Part shown: piece by piece, positions 1 to 8,219 of the stretch
How positions within the stretch are numbered: position 1 is the stretch's first letter
How the letters are laid out: each line of letters begins with the position of its first letter
Assembly (NCBI RefSeq): GCF_021732705.1
Contig: NZ_JAKFUM010000018.1
Coordinates: forward strand, 1-39,257
Direction: 5' to 3'
DNA: 39,257 nt
Source of the DNA: Nevskia sp.
Lineage (GTDB): Bacteria; Pseudomonadota; Gammaproteobacteria; Nevskiales; Nevskiaceae
Program-made: the position numbers and the translations under genes
The notes under the pieces: model-generated
The model's input: only the letters and a program-made list of their open reading frames with translations
The model's database searches: none
Told to the model about the DNA's origin: nothing

Positions 1-99
1 CTCGTCAAGGCGGCGGCCCGACACCTGCGCAGCGTGCAGCGGCAGCCCGACCGCATCAAGCGCTACTTCCAACACGAGCCGGTTCGGTATGCCGCTTGA
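1..99 (+). pseudogene. IS630-type transposase, C-terminal fragment (cut by window edge)
   Basis: An open frame enters the window at base 1 and stops with TGA at 97-99, giving 32 residues that end in RYFQHEPVRYAA. From memory, the pattern 'RSVQRQPDRIKRYFQ' followed by 'VRYAA' is the usual C-terminus of IS630-family transposases. Most of the gene lies outside the window, so I cannot tell whether the element is intact. It sits about 100 bases upstream of the acquired DUF262/HEPN pair and supports a mobile origin for this end. The call rests only on this tail. Confidence 0.55.
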
Positions 100-200
100 G
101 TTCAACATTTGAATGCCGGCTCAATAACTGCTGGTACGCTGGCTAACCAGTGTCAAACAAATCCCACTCACCGCATTCCAATGCTTAGAAGGAATCATCT
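100..200. other. Intergenic leader upstream of the DUF262 gene
   Basis: AT-richer spacer between the transposase tail and the DUF262 gene. It should hold the transposon end and the promoter of the defence-like pair. I see a purine-rich AGAAGGAATC stretch about 188-197 that can serve as ribosome binding site for the ATG at 201. The short inverted repeat CTGG-CTAA-CCAG lies near 160. No clear IS630 terminal repeat can be assigned without the other end. Confidence 0.35.
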
Positions 201-1319
201 ATGACTGTTGAGGCCCTCAGAACCGAGCTAAAAAGTGCCCGCCATAAGGTTGTTACTGATGGATACGACATGTCTCTTGGTGAGGTTGCGTCGATGTACA
301 AGAACGGCGAACTTGAGATTGACCCCAACTACCAGCGTCTATATCGATGGGATGAATCTCAGCGCACCCGGTTCATCGAATCCTTGCTATTGGGTATTCC
401 CATACCGCCCATCTTCGTATTCCAGCGTGAAAGCGGTGTTTGGGAATTGATCGACGGCTTACAGCGAATATCAACCGTCTTGCAGTTAATGGGAGATCTT
501 CGTGATCCCGATACTGGTACCAGGTTTGCGCCTCTAATTTTGGGAGGCACTAATTTATTGCCAAGCTTATCAGGCATGAGATGGGCGAAATCGAATGATG
601 ACGACCCCAACGGGTTTGACATTGCTCTGCAGTTGGAGATTAAGCGTGCCCGCGTGCGGGTCGAAATCCTCCGAAAAGAAAGTGACGAAAACGCTAAGTT
701 CGAATTGTTCCAACGACTTAACACCGGTGGCACAAAGCTCAGCGAGCAAGAGGTACGAAATAGTGTCCTTGTGATGCTCAACACCGCGTTTTTCGACTGG
801 CTGCTAGAGTTGACTCGCCATCCATCGTTTGCCGCTACCGTCCAGCTCACTGACACGCAGACGAAGCAACAGGTAGCCATTGAAATAGCACTTCGCTTCA
901 TGGCGTACCGTCTTCATCCGTATAGTCGCGGGCTGGATGTCAACGAATACCTCGACATAGCTGCACGTTATCTAGCCAAGCTGGACGCGCCGGCACTTGC
1001 GACCGAGCAATCACATTTTGACTGGACATTCAGAACGCTTCAGGCCGACATTTCTGACGATGTGTTTAGACGATGGGACGGTGCTAGGCATCTTGGACCT
1101 TTTTCAATCTCTGCCTTCGACGCTATAGCACACGGAGTTGCCTCGAATCGAGCAGGCATTGAGCTCCTGCCTCCGCATGAAAGACGAACGTGGTTGAGGG
1201 AAAAGGTGCATGGGCTTTGGCAGGATCCCGTCTTCCAGGATAACTCCGGCTCTGGCGTGCGCGGCACTACTCGAATGACTAATTTGTTGCCGTATGCAGC
1301 CACTTACTTTCGGCCATGA
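201..1319 (+). CDS. DUF262 (GmrS-like, ParB/Srx-fold) protein
   Basis: 372-residue protein with a typical DUF262 N-terminal half: the YQRLYRWD segment (residues 44-51) is followed by a hydrophobic stretch and GIPIPPIF (65-72), then DGLQR (85-89), a variant of the DGQQR nucleotide-binding motif. DUF262 is the NTP-sensing/hydrolysing part of GmrSD/BrxU-type and related anti-phage systems. I see no C-terminal HNH (DUF1524) nuclease; the C-terminal half has no recognised domain. Its stop overlaps the start of the following HEPN gene by 4 bases (ATGA), so the two are translationally coupled and the nuclease function probably lies in the partner. Base composition is much lower in GC than the core, indicating transfer. 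Family assignment is firm; the defence role is inferred. Confidence 0.88.
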   Translation: MTVEALRTELKSARHKVVTDGYDMSLGEVASMYKNGELEIDPNYQRLYRWDESQRTRFIESLLLGIPIPPIFVFQRESGVWELIDGLQRISTVLQLMGDLRDPDTGTRFAPLILGGTNLLPSLSGMRWAKSNDDDPNGFDIALQLEIKRARVRVEILRKESDENAKFELFQRLNTGGTKLSEQEVRNSVLVMLNTAFFDWLLELTRHPSFAATVQLTDTQTKQQVAIEIALRFMAYRLHPYSRGLDVNEYLDIAARYLAKLDAPALATEQSHFDWTFRTLQADISDDVFRRWDGARHLGPFSISAFDAIAHGVASNRAGIELLPPHERRTWLREKVHGLWQDPVFQDNSGSGVRGTTRMTNLLPYAATYFRP

Positions 1320-1957
1320 AGCTCCGCACTGCTAACGACCTGCTGGACCATCTAGATCAAGAAATGGCTTGGCGAATAAAGGAACTTCACCAGTTCAAGG
1401 CAGCTGTAGAAAATGCAAATGAAAAACGTATCAATACACAGATTCGGGCAGGCATTTCAATGCTGTATGCCCACTGGGAAGGATTCATAAAGGGCGCAGC
1501 TAACGCCTACGTGAACCACCTTTCGTATCGGGCAGATATCAACCGTAACTTGCAGCCTTGCTTTGTTGCGTTGGCTATGAAGTCGACCCTGTCTGCAGTT
1601 ACTGCTTCGTCAAAGGCTTCAACAGCGGTGACTACAGTAAGTTTCTTTATAGATGAATTTGATAAGCCAGTCCGCTTGCCCCGATCCGGAGCTATCAGCG
1701 CGGAAAGCAATCTCAGTTCAACGGTGTTTCTTAATATTGCCGGATGGCTTGGTATTGACCCCTCACCGTACTCCACACGGCTTACACTGATTGACAAGAC
1801 ACTTCTTGAAAATCGGAACTACATCGCGCATGGCGAGTATCTGACTATTGATAAAGATCGCTTCGAAAATCTTATGGTCGAGGTATTGGAGATGCTTCGT
1901 TGGTTCAAAACTGACATCGAAAATGCAGTCGTAAACAAGTCCTTTTTAAAGACTTGA
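1316..1957 (+). CDS. MAE_28990/MAE_18760-type HEPN-like nuclease
   Basis: 213-residue protein. The segment YAHWEGF (residues 51-57) and the RNYIAH motif (R167 to H172, an R-x4-H HEPN motif) mark it as a HEPN-domain protein of the MAE_28990/MAE_18760 group. HEPN R-x4-6-H proteins are metal-independent RNases that act in toxin-antitoxin, abortive-infection and CRISPR-linked defence. It starts inside the last codons of the DUF262 gene (ATGA overlap), so it is almost certainly co-translated with it. A reasonable model is that DUF262 senses infection and releases the HEPN RNase. It shares the low GC content of its partner. The family call is strong; the coupled mechanism is my inference and no target can be read from the sequence. 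Confidence 0.82.
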   Translation: MKLRTANDLLDHLDQEMAWRIKELHQFKAAVENANEKRINTQIRAGISMLYAHWEGFIKGAANAYVNHLSYRADINRNLQPCFVALAMKSTLSAVTASSKASTAVTTVSFFIDEFDKPVRLPRSGAISAESNLSSTVFLNIAGWLGIDPSPYSTRLTLIDKTLLENRNYIAHGEYLTIDKDRFENLMVEVLEMLRWFKTDIENAVVNKSFLKT

Positions 1958-2252
1958 TCGTCCTCAGATAGCTTTGAGTTCTGGCGTCGGCCAGCTCGTC
2001 TCTTGAACGACTTGGACGACTTCTCAGAGGCTACTTCTGGCACTTTTGAGTCGGTCGGCAGAATCGTCGGCATCGATTCAGTAGCGTCGCCACCACTTTC
2101 ACGGCCCAACTACTTCGTCGCTACAGGTTTGTGCTTCGGACACAGCCTTTAGAAGCCTTTATGCATTTAAGGCAGCTCAAAAGTTCCTTTGATGCCGTTT
2201 GGTTATTCCCTAGGATCGCGGCTGACCCTGCCTCGATTGCTCCCGGACTGCC
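1958..2252. other. Spacer between the defence pair and the copper operon
   Basis: About 295 bases, GC-poorer at the left and richer at the right, so the island/core boundary probably lies here. I see no convincing gene. The segment 2155-2173 has arms GCCTT and AAGGC around a central ATGCAT, a 19-base dyad that could be an operator for the operon starting at 2253. No transposon end or attachment-site repeat was recognised. Confidence 0.3.
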
Positions 2253-3050
2253 GTGCACGCCCTGTCTTTCCCTGTTCGTCTGGCCGCTGCCGGCTCGCTG
2301 GCGATGGCTGCGGTGCTACTCGCGGGTTGCGGTGGCGGCGGTTCGGCACCGGCCGCGCCGGCGCCGGTGCTGGAACTCGATCAGGTGTGGGCGGGCAAGC
2401 CGTTTGCGCTGAACGAGGCGGTGACCACACCTGCGGGTGAGGAATTCACCGCGACGCGGCTCCGCTATTACCTGTCCGGCTTCCGGTTGCGGCGGGCGGA
2501 TGGCACCTGGTTCGAGCCGAAGACGGATGCGCAGTCCAGCGAAGGCTATGTGCTGGTGGATGCGGCGGAGCCGGCGTCGGCGAAGTTCGCGCTGCCGGCG
2601 GCGCCGGTCGGCGAGTACAGCGGGCTGGAGTTCCGGGTGGGCGTCGATGACCCGCGCAACAATGCCGGGGCGCAGACCGGGGCGCTGGATCCGGCGAAGG
2701 GCATGTTCTGGACCTGGACGACCGGGTACATCCATTTCAAGCTCGAAGGCCGTTCGCCGGCGTCGCCGGAGCCGGAGCAGCGGGTGACCCTGCATGTCGG
2801 CGGTGACGGGCTGTCTCGCACGGTGTACCTGCTGTTCGCGACCAAGCCGCTGAAGGTGGCGGAGGGTCTGCAGCCGACGATCCATGTGGTGGTCGATGTC
2901 GCGTCGTTCTTCGGCGGCGAGGTGCCGCTGAAGCTGGCCGACACCCACACGGTGATGGATGGCCCGCACGCGGTGCCGCTGGCGGATCGCTATGTCGGCC
3001 TGTTCCGGGTCGATCACCTGCACCACGAGCCCGCTGCCGCCCGGCCATGA
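2253..3050 (+). CDS. mbnP: MbnP-like copper-binding lipoprotein
   Basis: 265 residues. The N-terminus is a lipoprotein signal ending in LLAGC (Cys26) followed by a Gly-rich tether, so the protein is a periplasmic lipoprotein. The body matches the MbnP family: RYYLSGFRL near 70-79, then KGMFWTWTTGYIHFKLEG (149-166) with Trp153 and Trp155, and a His-rich end (His255, His257, His258). In characterised MbnP proteins a tryptophan is oxidised to kynurenine by the partner di-heme enzyme MbnH and copper is bound. The next gene is an MbnH homologue and overlaps by 4 bases. I chose the GTG at 2253 because it gives a complete signal peptide. Which tryptophan would be modified here is not certain from sequence alone. 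Confidence 0.8.
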   Translation: MHALSFPVRLAAAGSLAMAAVLLAGCGGGGSAPAAPAPVLELDQVWAGKPFALNEAVTTPAGEEFTATRLRYYLSGFRLRRADGTWFEPKTDAQSSEGYVLVDAAEPASAKFALPAAPVGEYSGLEFRVGVDDPRNNAGAQTGALDPAKGMFWTWTTGYIHFKLEGRSPASPEPEQRVTLHVGGDGLSRTVYLLFATKPLKVAEGLQPTIHVVVDVASFFGGEVPLKLADTHTVMDGPHAVPLADRYVGLFRVDHLHHEPAAARP

Positions 3051-4141
3051 GCGTGCGCGGGATCGTTGCTGGCGTCCGGGTCTGGATCGCGGGCGCACTG
3101 GTCGCCGCACTGCTCGTGGCGGTGCTGGCCGGTACGGGTGCCCGCGCCAGCATCGGCAACGCGCGTGACCGGCTGATCGAGACGGTGGAAAGCTGGCGCG
3201 CACCGTCGTTCGCGGTGCCGGCCGGCTGGCCGAAGCCGGTCTACGATTTCAGCGGCAATCCGGTGACGCGGGCCGGCTTCGCACTCGGCCGACGCCTGTT
3301 CTACGACCCGCAACTGTCGCGCGATGGCAGCACGTCCTGCGCGAGCTGCCACCAGCAGTTCGCGGCGTTCGCGCATTACGACCACCCGGTGAGCCACGGC
3401 ATCCGCAACCAGAACGGCACGCGCAATGCGCCGGGCCTGTTCAATCTGGCGTGGCAGCCGGCGCTGATGTGGGACGGCAGCGTCCACCATCTGGAAGTGC
3501 AGCCGCTGGCGCCGATCAGCAATCCGGTGGAGATGGACGAGTCGATCGAGCATGTCGTCGCCAAGCTGTCCGCTGACGACACCTACAAGAAAGACTTCGC
3601 TGCCGCGTTCGGCAGCCCGGGCATCGACAGCCAGCGGCTGCTGAAGGCGATGACGCAGTTCGTCGGCACGATGGTCTCCGCCGGCTCGCGTTACGACCGC
3701 TACACGCGCGGCGAGCCGGACGCGCTGACCGCCACCGAGCGCGACGGCCTGGCCCTGTTCCGCGCCCGCTGCGCGAGCTGCCATGCCGAACCGCTGCTGA
3801 CCGACTTCAGCTATCGAAACAACGGCCTCGACGCCGCGCCGCGCGACCGCGGCCGCGAGACCGTGACCGCAAAGGAAGGCGACTTCGCCCGCTTCCGCGT
3901 GCCGAGCCTGCGCAATGTGGCGCTGACGCCGCCGTACATGCACGACGGCCGCTACGACACGCTCGAACAGGTGGTCGATCACTACGCGGATACCGTGCAG
4001 CCATCGCCGACGCTCGATCCGCAACTCGCGGGCGGCGTGACGCTGGATGCGGCGCAGCGCGCGGCGCTGGTCGCGTTCCTGAAATCGCTGTCGGACGAGC
4101 GCTTCGTCCACGATCGCCGTTACGCCGAGGCGCGGCGGTGA
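3047..4141 (+). CDS. mbnH: MbnH-like di-heme cytochrome c (MauG/peroxidase family)
   Basis: 364 residues with an uncleaved or cleaved N-terminal hydrophobic segment (about 10-33) and two c-type heme motifs, CASCH at 98-102 and CASCH at 242-246. The layout and the motifs GRRLFYDPQLS, NAPGLFNLAWQ, and RVPSLRNVALTPPYMHDGR match bacterial di-heme peroxidases of the MauG/MbnH class. MbnH oxidises a tryptophan on its partner MbnP; MauG matures methylamine dehydrogenase. It starts in an ATGA overlap with the mbnP-like gene, and its own stop overlaps the next start, so the genes form one translationally coupled operon. The close pairing with mbnP is the best evidence that it is MbnH rather than a generic cytochrome c peroxidase. 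Confidence 0.85.
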   Translation: MSVRGIVAGVRVWIAGALVAALLVAVLAGTGARASIGNARDRLIETVESWRAPSFAVPAGWPKPVYDFSGNPVTRAGFALGRRLFYDPQLSRDGSTSCASCHQQFAAFAHYDHPVSHGIRNQNGTRNAPGLFNLAWQPALMWDGSVHHLEVQPLAPISNPVEMDESIEHVVAKLSADDTYKKDFAAAFGSPGIDSQRLLKAMTQFVGTMVSAGSRYDRYTRGEPDALTATERDGLALFRARCASCHAEPLLTDFSYRNNGLDAAPRDRGRETVTAKEGDFARFRVPSLRNVALTPPYMHDGRYDTLEQVVDHYADTVQPSPTLDPQLAGGVTLDAAQRAALVAFLKSLSDERFVHDRRYAEARR

Positions 4142-4764
4142 TGCGCCGCTTGCGCGCCGCCGGCGTGATCGCGCTGGCGCTGCTGGCGTCGCCCGCGAAC
4201 GCGCATGAAGGGCATCGCCATGATGACGACGCCGAGGCGCATGCCGATTCGCAGGCCGATGAACACTCTGGGGCCGAACGCGGCGCGGCGGCCGACAAGG
4301 TGCTTCCGGCGGCGCCCGCCGTGTCGGCCAGCACCCCGAAGCTGGAACTGGTGCTGAAGCGCGACGCCCAGCGCCTGCTGATCTATCTCGACGATTTCGC
4401 GACCAATGCGCCGCTGGCCGGACTCGCGGTCAGTGTCCGCGCGAACGGCCATGACATCGGCGCCGAAGCGATCGAGCCCGGCACCTACAGCGTGCCGCTG
4501 GATCTGCTGCCGCCGGAAGACGCCGCGCCGATCACGGTGCGGGTGCATGGGGCGGCGGGTTCAGTCCGTCTTGATGAATCGATCGCGACGATGGTGCCGC
4601 TGCCGGCAGACAACGGCGCTGACGATGAGGCGATTGCCGCGGCACGGCCCACGGATCGCGGCACGGTGCTCAAGGTGATCGGCGGACTCGTTGTCGCAGT
4701 GCTGGCTGCGTTCGCGGCGCGGGCGCTGCGGCGGCGCAAGGCCGGGGCGCGCCGCCGTGTTTGA
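4138..4764 (+). CDS. His-rich periplasmic protein with C-terminal membrane anchor
   Basis: 208 residues: signal peptide to about residue 22 (ANA), immediately followed by HEGHRHDDD and further His/Asp/Glu (23-45), a typical metal-binding stretch. A single beta-rich domain follows (about 65-150, with LIYLDDFATNAPLAGL). It ends with a transmembrane helix (about 177-195) and a basic tail. The domain with 'ATNAPLAGL' resembles the N-terminal accessory domain of some heavy-metal RND adaptors, here as a separate protein without lipoyl or coiled-coil parts. It overlaps mbnH by 4 bases and the pump gene by 8 bases. I infer a metal-handing or pump-accessory role. No characterised family is recognised with certainty. 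Confidence 0.72.
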   Translation: MMRRLRAAGVIALALLASPANAHEGHRHDDDAEAHADSQADEHSGAERGAAADKVLPAAPAVSASTPKLELVLKRDAQRLLIYLDDFATNAPLAGLAVSVRANGHDIGAEAIEPGTYSVPLDLLPPEDAAPITVRVHGAAGSVRLDESIATMVPLPADNGADDEAIAAARPTDRGTVLKVIGGLVVAVLAAFAARALRRRKAGARRRV

Positions 4765-7700
4765 ACGCATCGTCGCGTGGAGTCTCGCCAGCCGCGTGCT
4801 GGTGCTGGCGGCGGCGATTGCGTTGCTGGCGATCGGTGGCTGGCAGGCGCAGCGGCTGCCGGTGGACGTGCTGCCGGACCTGACCCGGCCCACGGTCACC
4901 GTGCAGATCGAAGCGCCGGGGCTCGCGCCGGAAGATGTCGAGGCTCAGGTCACCTCTCCGCTGGAAACGGCGCTCAGCGGCCTGCCGTCGATCAGCCGGC
5001 TGCGCTCGGTATCTGGCAACGGCTTGGCGATCGTCTACGCCGAGTTCGACTGGGCGACCGACATTTATCGCAACCGGCAGCTCGTCGCGGAGCGGCTGGA
5101 AGCGGTGCGCGCGCAGTTGCCGGCCGGCCTCGTGCCGCGGATCGGCCCGCCGACCTCGCTGATGGGCGAAATCCTGCTGATCGCGCTGCAGGCCGATGGC
5201 AGCGGTGAGGCCGCCGCCGCCACCTCGGCCGCGCTGCGCGACCATGCCGACTGGACCCTGCGCCCGGCGCTGCTCGCCGTGCCCGGCGTGGCGCAGGTGC
5301 TGGCGATCGGCGGCACGATCACGCAGTTCGAGGTGCAGCCGGATCTGCAGCGGCTGCGCTCGCTGAACGTGCCGCTGGTGGAACTGGAAGCCGCCGTCCG
5401 CGGCTACGGCCAGAACCTCGGCGGCGGGCTGATCGTGTCCGGTGGGCAGGAACTGAACCTGCGCGCGCTCGGCCGGCCGTTCAAGGTCGATGAACTGGAG
5501 CAGGCGGCGATTCCGCTCGCCGGCCGGCCGCTGGTGCGGGTCGGCGAGGTCGCGGCTATCGTCAGCGGCAGCCGCCAGAAGCGGGGCGATGCCGGTGCCA
5601 ACGGCCATGCCGCCGTGATCCTCGCGGTGCAGAAGCAGCCGGGGGTCGACACCCTGGCGCTGACCACCGCACTCGAAGCGCGGCTGGCCGCACTCGACCG
5701 CCATCGGCCGCCCGGCAGCCAGCGCCTGACCGTGTTCCGGCAGGCCGATTTCATCCGCCACTCGATCGACAACGTGCTCGGCGCGCTGCGCGATGGCGCA
5801 CTGATCGTCGCCATCGTGCTGTTCGCGTTCCTCGCCAGCGGCCGGGCCACGGTCGTCGCACTCGCGGCGATTCCGCTGTCGGTGATGGCCACCCTCGTCG
5901 CGCTGCAGATCGCCGGGCTGTCGATCAACACGATGACCCTCGGCGGCATCGCCATCGCGATCGGCGAGCTGGTGGACGATGCCGTGGTCGGGGTCGAGAA
6001 CGTGGTGCGCCGGCTGCGCCAGCGGCGGGATGGCGAGTCCGCACTCGCCATCGTCGGCCGGGCCACGGTCGAGGTTCGCGCCGGAATTCTCTACGCGACC
6101 CTGCTGATCGTGCTGGTGTTCGTGCCGCTGTTCGCGCTCGGCGGCGTCGAAGGCCGGCTGTTCGCGCCACTCGGGGTGGCCTACATCGCCGCGATTCTCG
6201 CGAGCCTCGTCGTCGCGATCACGGTCACGCCGGTGCTGTGCGCGTTCGGGCTTGCGGGACATGCCGCGCTGCCGGTGGAGCCGCGCTGGCTGGCGCGGCT
6301 GAAGGCCTCGTACGTGCGCCTGCTCGAACGCAGCTTCGGCCACACGCGCACGGTCATGCTCGCAGCCGTCGCGCTGGTGCTGGTCAGCGCGGTGCTCGCG
6401 CTGAACCTGCCGCGGGCATTCCTGCCGCCGTTCAATGAAGGCACCTTGACGATCAACCTGATCGCGACACCGGGCATTGCGCTGGCGGAGTCCGACCGCA
6501 TCGGCCGCATTGCCGAGAACCTGATTCTGGACGTGCCGGAAGTGGCGTCGGTCGGCCGCCGAACCGGCCGTGCCGAGGCCGACGAACACGCCGAGGGCGT
6601 GCATTACTCGGAGCTGGACGTGGTGCTGCGCGACGATGCCCGACGTTCGCGCCGCGAGATCGCCGCCGACCTGCGCAGCCGCCTCGCGGTGCTGCCGGTG
6701 TCGGTCTCGATCGGCCAGCCGATCTCGCACCGGCTGGACCATCTGCTGTCCGGCGTGCGGGCGCCGCTGGTCGCGAAGATCGTCGGCGATGACCTGCCGA
6801 CGCTGCGCCGCCTCGCCGACGAGGTGCAGAAGACCCTGGCCGCGATTCCGGGGCTTGCCGATGTCCAGATCGAGCCGCAGGTCGACGTGCCGCAGTTGCA
6901 GGTGCGGATCGATGCCCGGCTGGCGGCCGATGTCGGCATCGCCCCGGCGCGGGCGCAGGAAGCCTTGAACGCGCTGACCCTGGGTCTGCCGCTGGCGCAG
7001 ATCGTCGATGGCGAAACCCGGCACGACCTCGTGCTGCGGCTGCCGGAAGCCGAGCGGGCCGAAGGCCGCATTCCCGATCTGCTGATCGATGGCGCCAACG
7101 GCCCGCAGCCGCTGTCGACGATCGCCGCGATCGAACGCGGCAGCGGCCCGAACCAGATCCTGCGCGAGCACCTGCGGCGGCGGATCGTGGTGGCCGCGTT
7201 CGCCGGCGATGGCCGCTTCGATCAGGCGTCGGATCACGCCCGCGAGCAACTGGCAGCGCTGACGCTGCCGCCGGGTTACGAGATCGTGCTCGAAGGGCAG
7301 GGTGCGTCGCAGCGGGCGGCGCTGGCGCGGATCGGCGGGCTGGCGGTCTTGTCGCTGCTGCTGATGGTCGCGGTGCTGTACAGCCGCTACGGCTCGCTGC
7401 GGCTGACCGCGATCGTGCTCGGCAACGTGCCGTTCGCGCTGGTCGGCGGCATCGCGGCGCTGGCGGTCACCGGCACTGCGCTGTCGGTGGCGAGCCTCGT
7501 CGGCTTCGTGACCCTGGCCGGCATCGCGGCGCGCAACGGGATTCTGAAGGTCAGCCATTTCCTGACTCTGGCACGCGATGAAGGCGAAGCCTTCGGCCCG
7601 GCGCTGGTGCTGCGCGGCTCGGCCGAGCGCCTGACGCCGGTGCTGATGACGGCGCTGATCGCCGCACTGGCGCTGACGCCGCTGCTGTGGGATGCCGCGG

Positions 7701-7849
7701 CGCCCGGCAAGGAAATCCTGCATCCGGTGGCGCTCGTGATCTTCGGCGGGCTGGTGTCGTCGACCGTGCTCGACAGCTTCCTGACGCCGGCGCTGTTCCT
7801 GCGTTTCGCGGCACAGGATGTCGCCGAGCACCTGTCGGCCCGGCGCTGA
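4757..7849 (+). CDS. Heavy-metal RND efflux permease (CusA/CzcA superfamily)
   Basis: 1030 residues from a GTG at 4757, the usual size for this family; a longer frame reaches upstream but only this start gives the normal VFERIVAWSLASR N-terminus leading into TM1. The TM4 region (about 390-415) reads TLGGIAIAIGELVDDAVVGVEN, the HME-RND signature with the acidic proton-relay residues. The GELVDD form differs from both the CzcA form (VDGAVVMVEN) and the CusA form (VDAAIV), so the metal cannot be read directly; copper is suggested by the operon. It is inner-membrane and exports periplasmic or cytoplasmic metal. No adaptor is adjacent: two adaptors lie about 5 kb downstream and a TolC-type protein further on. 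Confidence 0.9.
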   Translation: MFERIVAWSLASRVLVLAAAIALLAIGGWQAQRLPVDVLPDLTRPTVTVQIEAPGLAPEDVEAQVTSPLETALSGLPSISRLRSVSGNGLAIVYAEFDWATDIYRNRQLVAERLEAVRAQLPAGLVPRIGPPTSLMGEILLIALQADGSGEAAAATSAALRDHADWTLRPALLAVPGVAQVLAIGGTITQFEVQPDLQRLRSLNVPLVELEAAVRGYGQNLGGGLIVSGGQELNLRALGRPFKVDELEQAAIPLAGRPLVRVGEVAAIVSGSRQKRGDAGANGHAAVILAVQKQPGVDTLALTTALEARLAALDRHRPPGSQRLTVFRQADFIRHSIDNVLGALRDGALIVAIVLFAFLASGRATVVALAAIPLSVMATLVALQIAGLSINTMTLGGIAIAIGELVDDAVVGVENVVRRLRQRRDGESALAIVGRATVEVRAGILYATLLIVLVFVPLFALGGVEGRLFAPLGVAYIAAILASLVVAITVTPVLCAFGLAGHAALPVEPRWLARLKASYVRLLERSFGHTRTVMLAAVALVLVSAVLALNLPRAFLPPFNEGTLTINLIATPGIALAESDRIGRIAENLILDVPEVASVGRRTGRAEADEHAEGVHYSELDVVLRDDARRSRREIAADLRSRLAVLPVSVSIGQPISHRLDHLLSGVRAPLVAKIVGDDLPTLRRLADEVQKTLAAIPGLADVQIEPQVDVPQLQVRIDARLAADVGIAPARAQEALNALTLGLPLAQIVDGETRHDLVLRLPEAERAEGRIPDLLIDGANGPQPLSTIAAIERGSGPNQILREHLRRRIVVAAFAGDGRFDQASDHAREQLAALTLPPGYEIVLEGQGASQRAALARIGGLAVLSLLLMVAVLYSRYGSLRLTAIVLGNVPFALVGGIAALAVTGTALSVASLVGFVTLAGIAARNGILKVSHFLTLARDEGEAFGPALVLRGSAERLTPVLMTALIAALALTPLLWDAAAPGKEILHPVALVIFGGLVSSTVLDSFLTPALFLRFAAQDVAEHLSARR

Positions 7850-8219
7850 CGGTTCTTATTCCGTTGTCGCGTCGTTCGTGCTGCGCGGCGCGGTGAAATC
7901 AATCGCATCCGGCAATGAAGTTATTACTTTCCGACACCGTCAGGCGACTGGAGTCTTGAAGGAATAACGATATGAAGTTGAGTGATTCGATAAATGGCGG
8001 AAAAATCCAGTTATCAAAATCAAAATCAATGCCGTGGCGACTAAATGATCTAATTCTTGCCGCTGATCGTTCTTTTAACACCGCTTACGATGGACGCCTG
8101 TGGTTTGATTCAGATGGCAATGCTCGGGATTCATTGAAGTTTTATCGATATTCCCGAAACAAAGGCGATCTGGAACACAGGAAACGGTAGTTCTATCGGT
8201 CAGAAAATGGGAGGGACCA
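7850..8219. promoter_or_regulatory. AT-rich leader before the SBP56-like gene
   Basis: 370 bases with a sharp drop in GC between two very GC-rich genes, most marked at 7960-8190. This is the natural place for the promoter and regulatory sites of the gene at 8220. A strong ribosome binding site GGGAGGGA lies at about 8209-8216. One small open frame (7972-8190) lies inside. I cannot identify a specific regulator site. There is no terminator-like hairpin with T-run after the pump gene. Confidence 0.4.
7972..8190 (+). CDS. Possible small protein, unknown (72 aa)
   Basis: A 72-residue frame with an ATG preceded by TGAAGGAATAACGAT, a good ribosome binding site at the right distance. Predicted protein is hydrophilic and basic (begins MKLSDSINGGKIQLSKSKS, ends EHRKR) with no signal peptide or membrane segment. 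Codon use is AT-rich, unlike all neighbours. It may be a real small gene, a leader peptide for the SBP56-like gene, or chance in an AT-rich regulatory region. I recognise no family. Confidence 0.25.
   Translation: MKLSDSINGGKIQLSKSKSMPWRLNDLILAADRSFNTAYDGRLWFDSDGNARDSLKFYRYSRNKGDLEHRKR

Noticed and set aside
120-175. Possible attC site near the left end
   Set aside because: GGCTAACC resembles a simple site, but there is no paired GTTRRRY or L-box symmetry around it.
1819-2109. Minus-strand small frame after the HEPN gene
   Set aside because: Overlaps the HEPN coding end, has no ribosome site and no recognisable content, so it cannot be supported as an antitoxin.
4670-7831. 1053-codon open frame on the minus strand
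   Set aside because: It mirrors the RND pump gene; the product is rich in Arg, Gln, His and Asp with no domain, typical of an antisense shadow in high-GC DNA.
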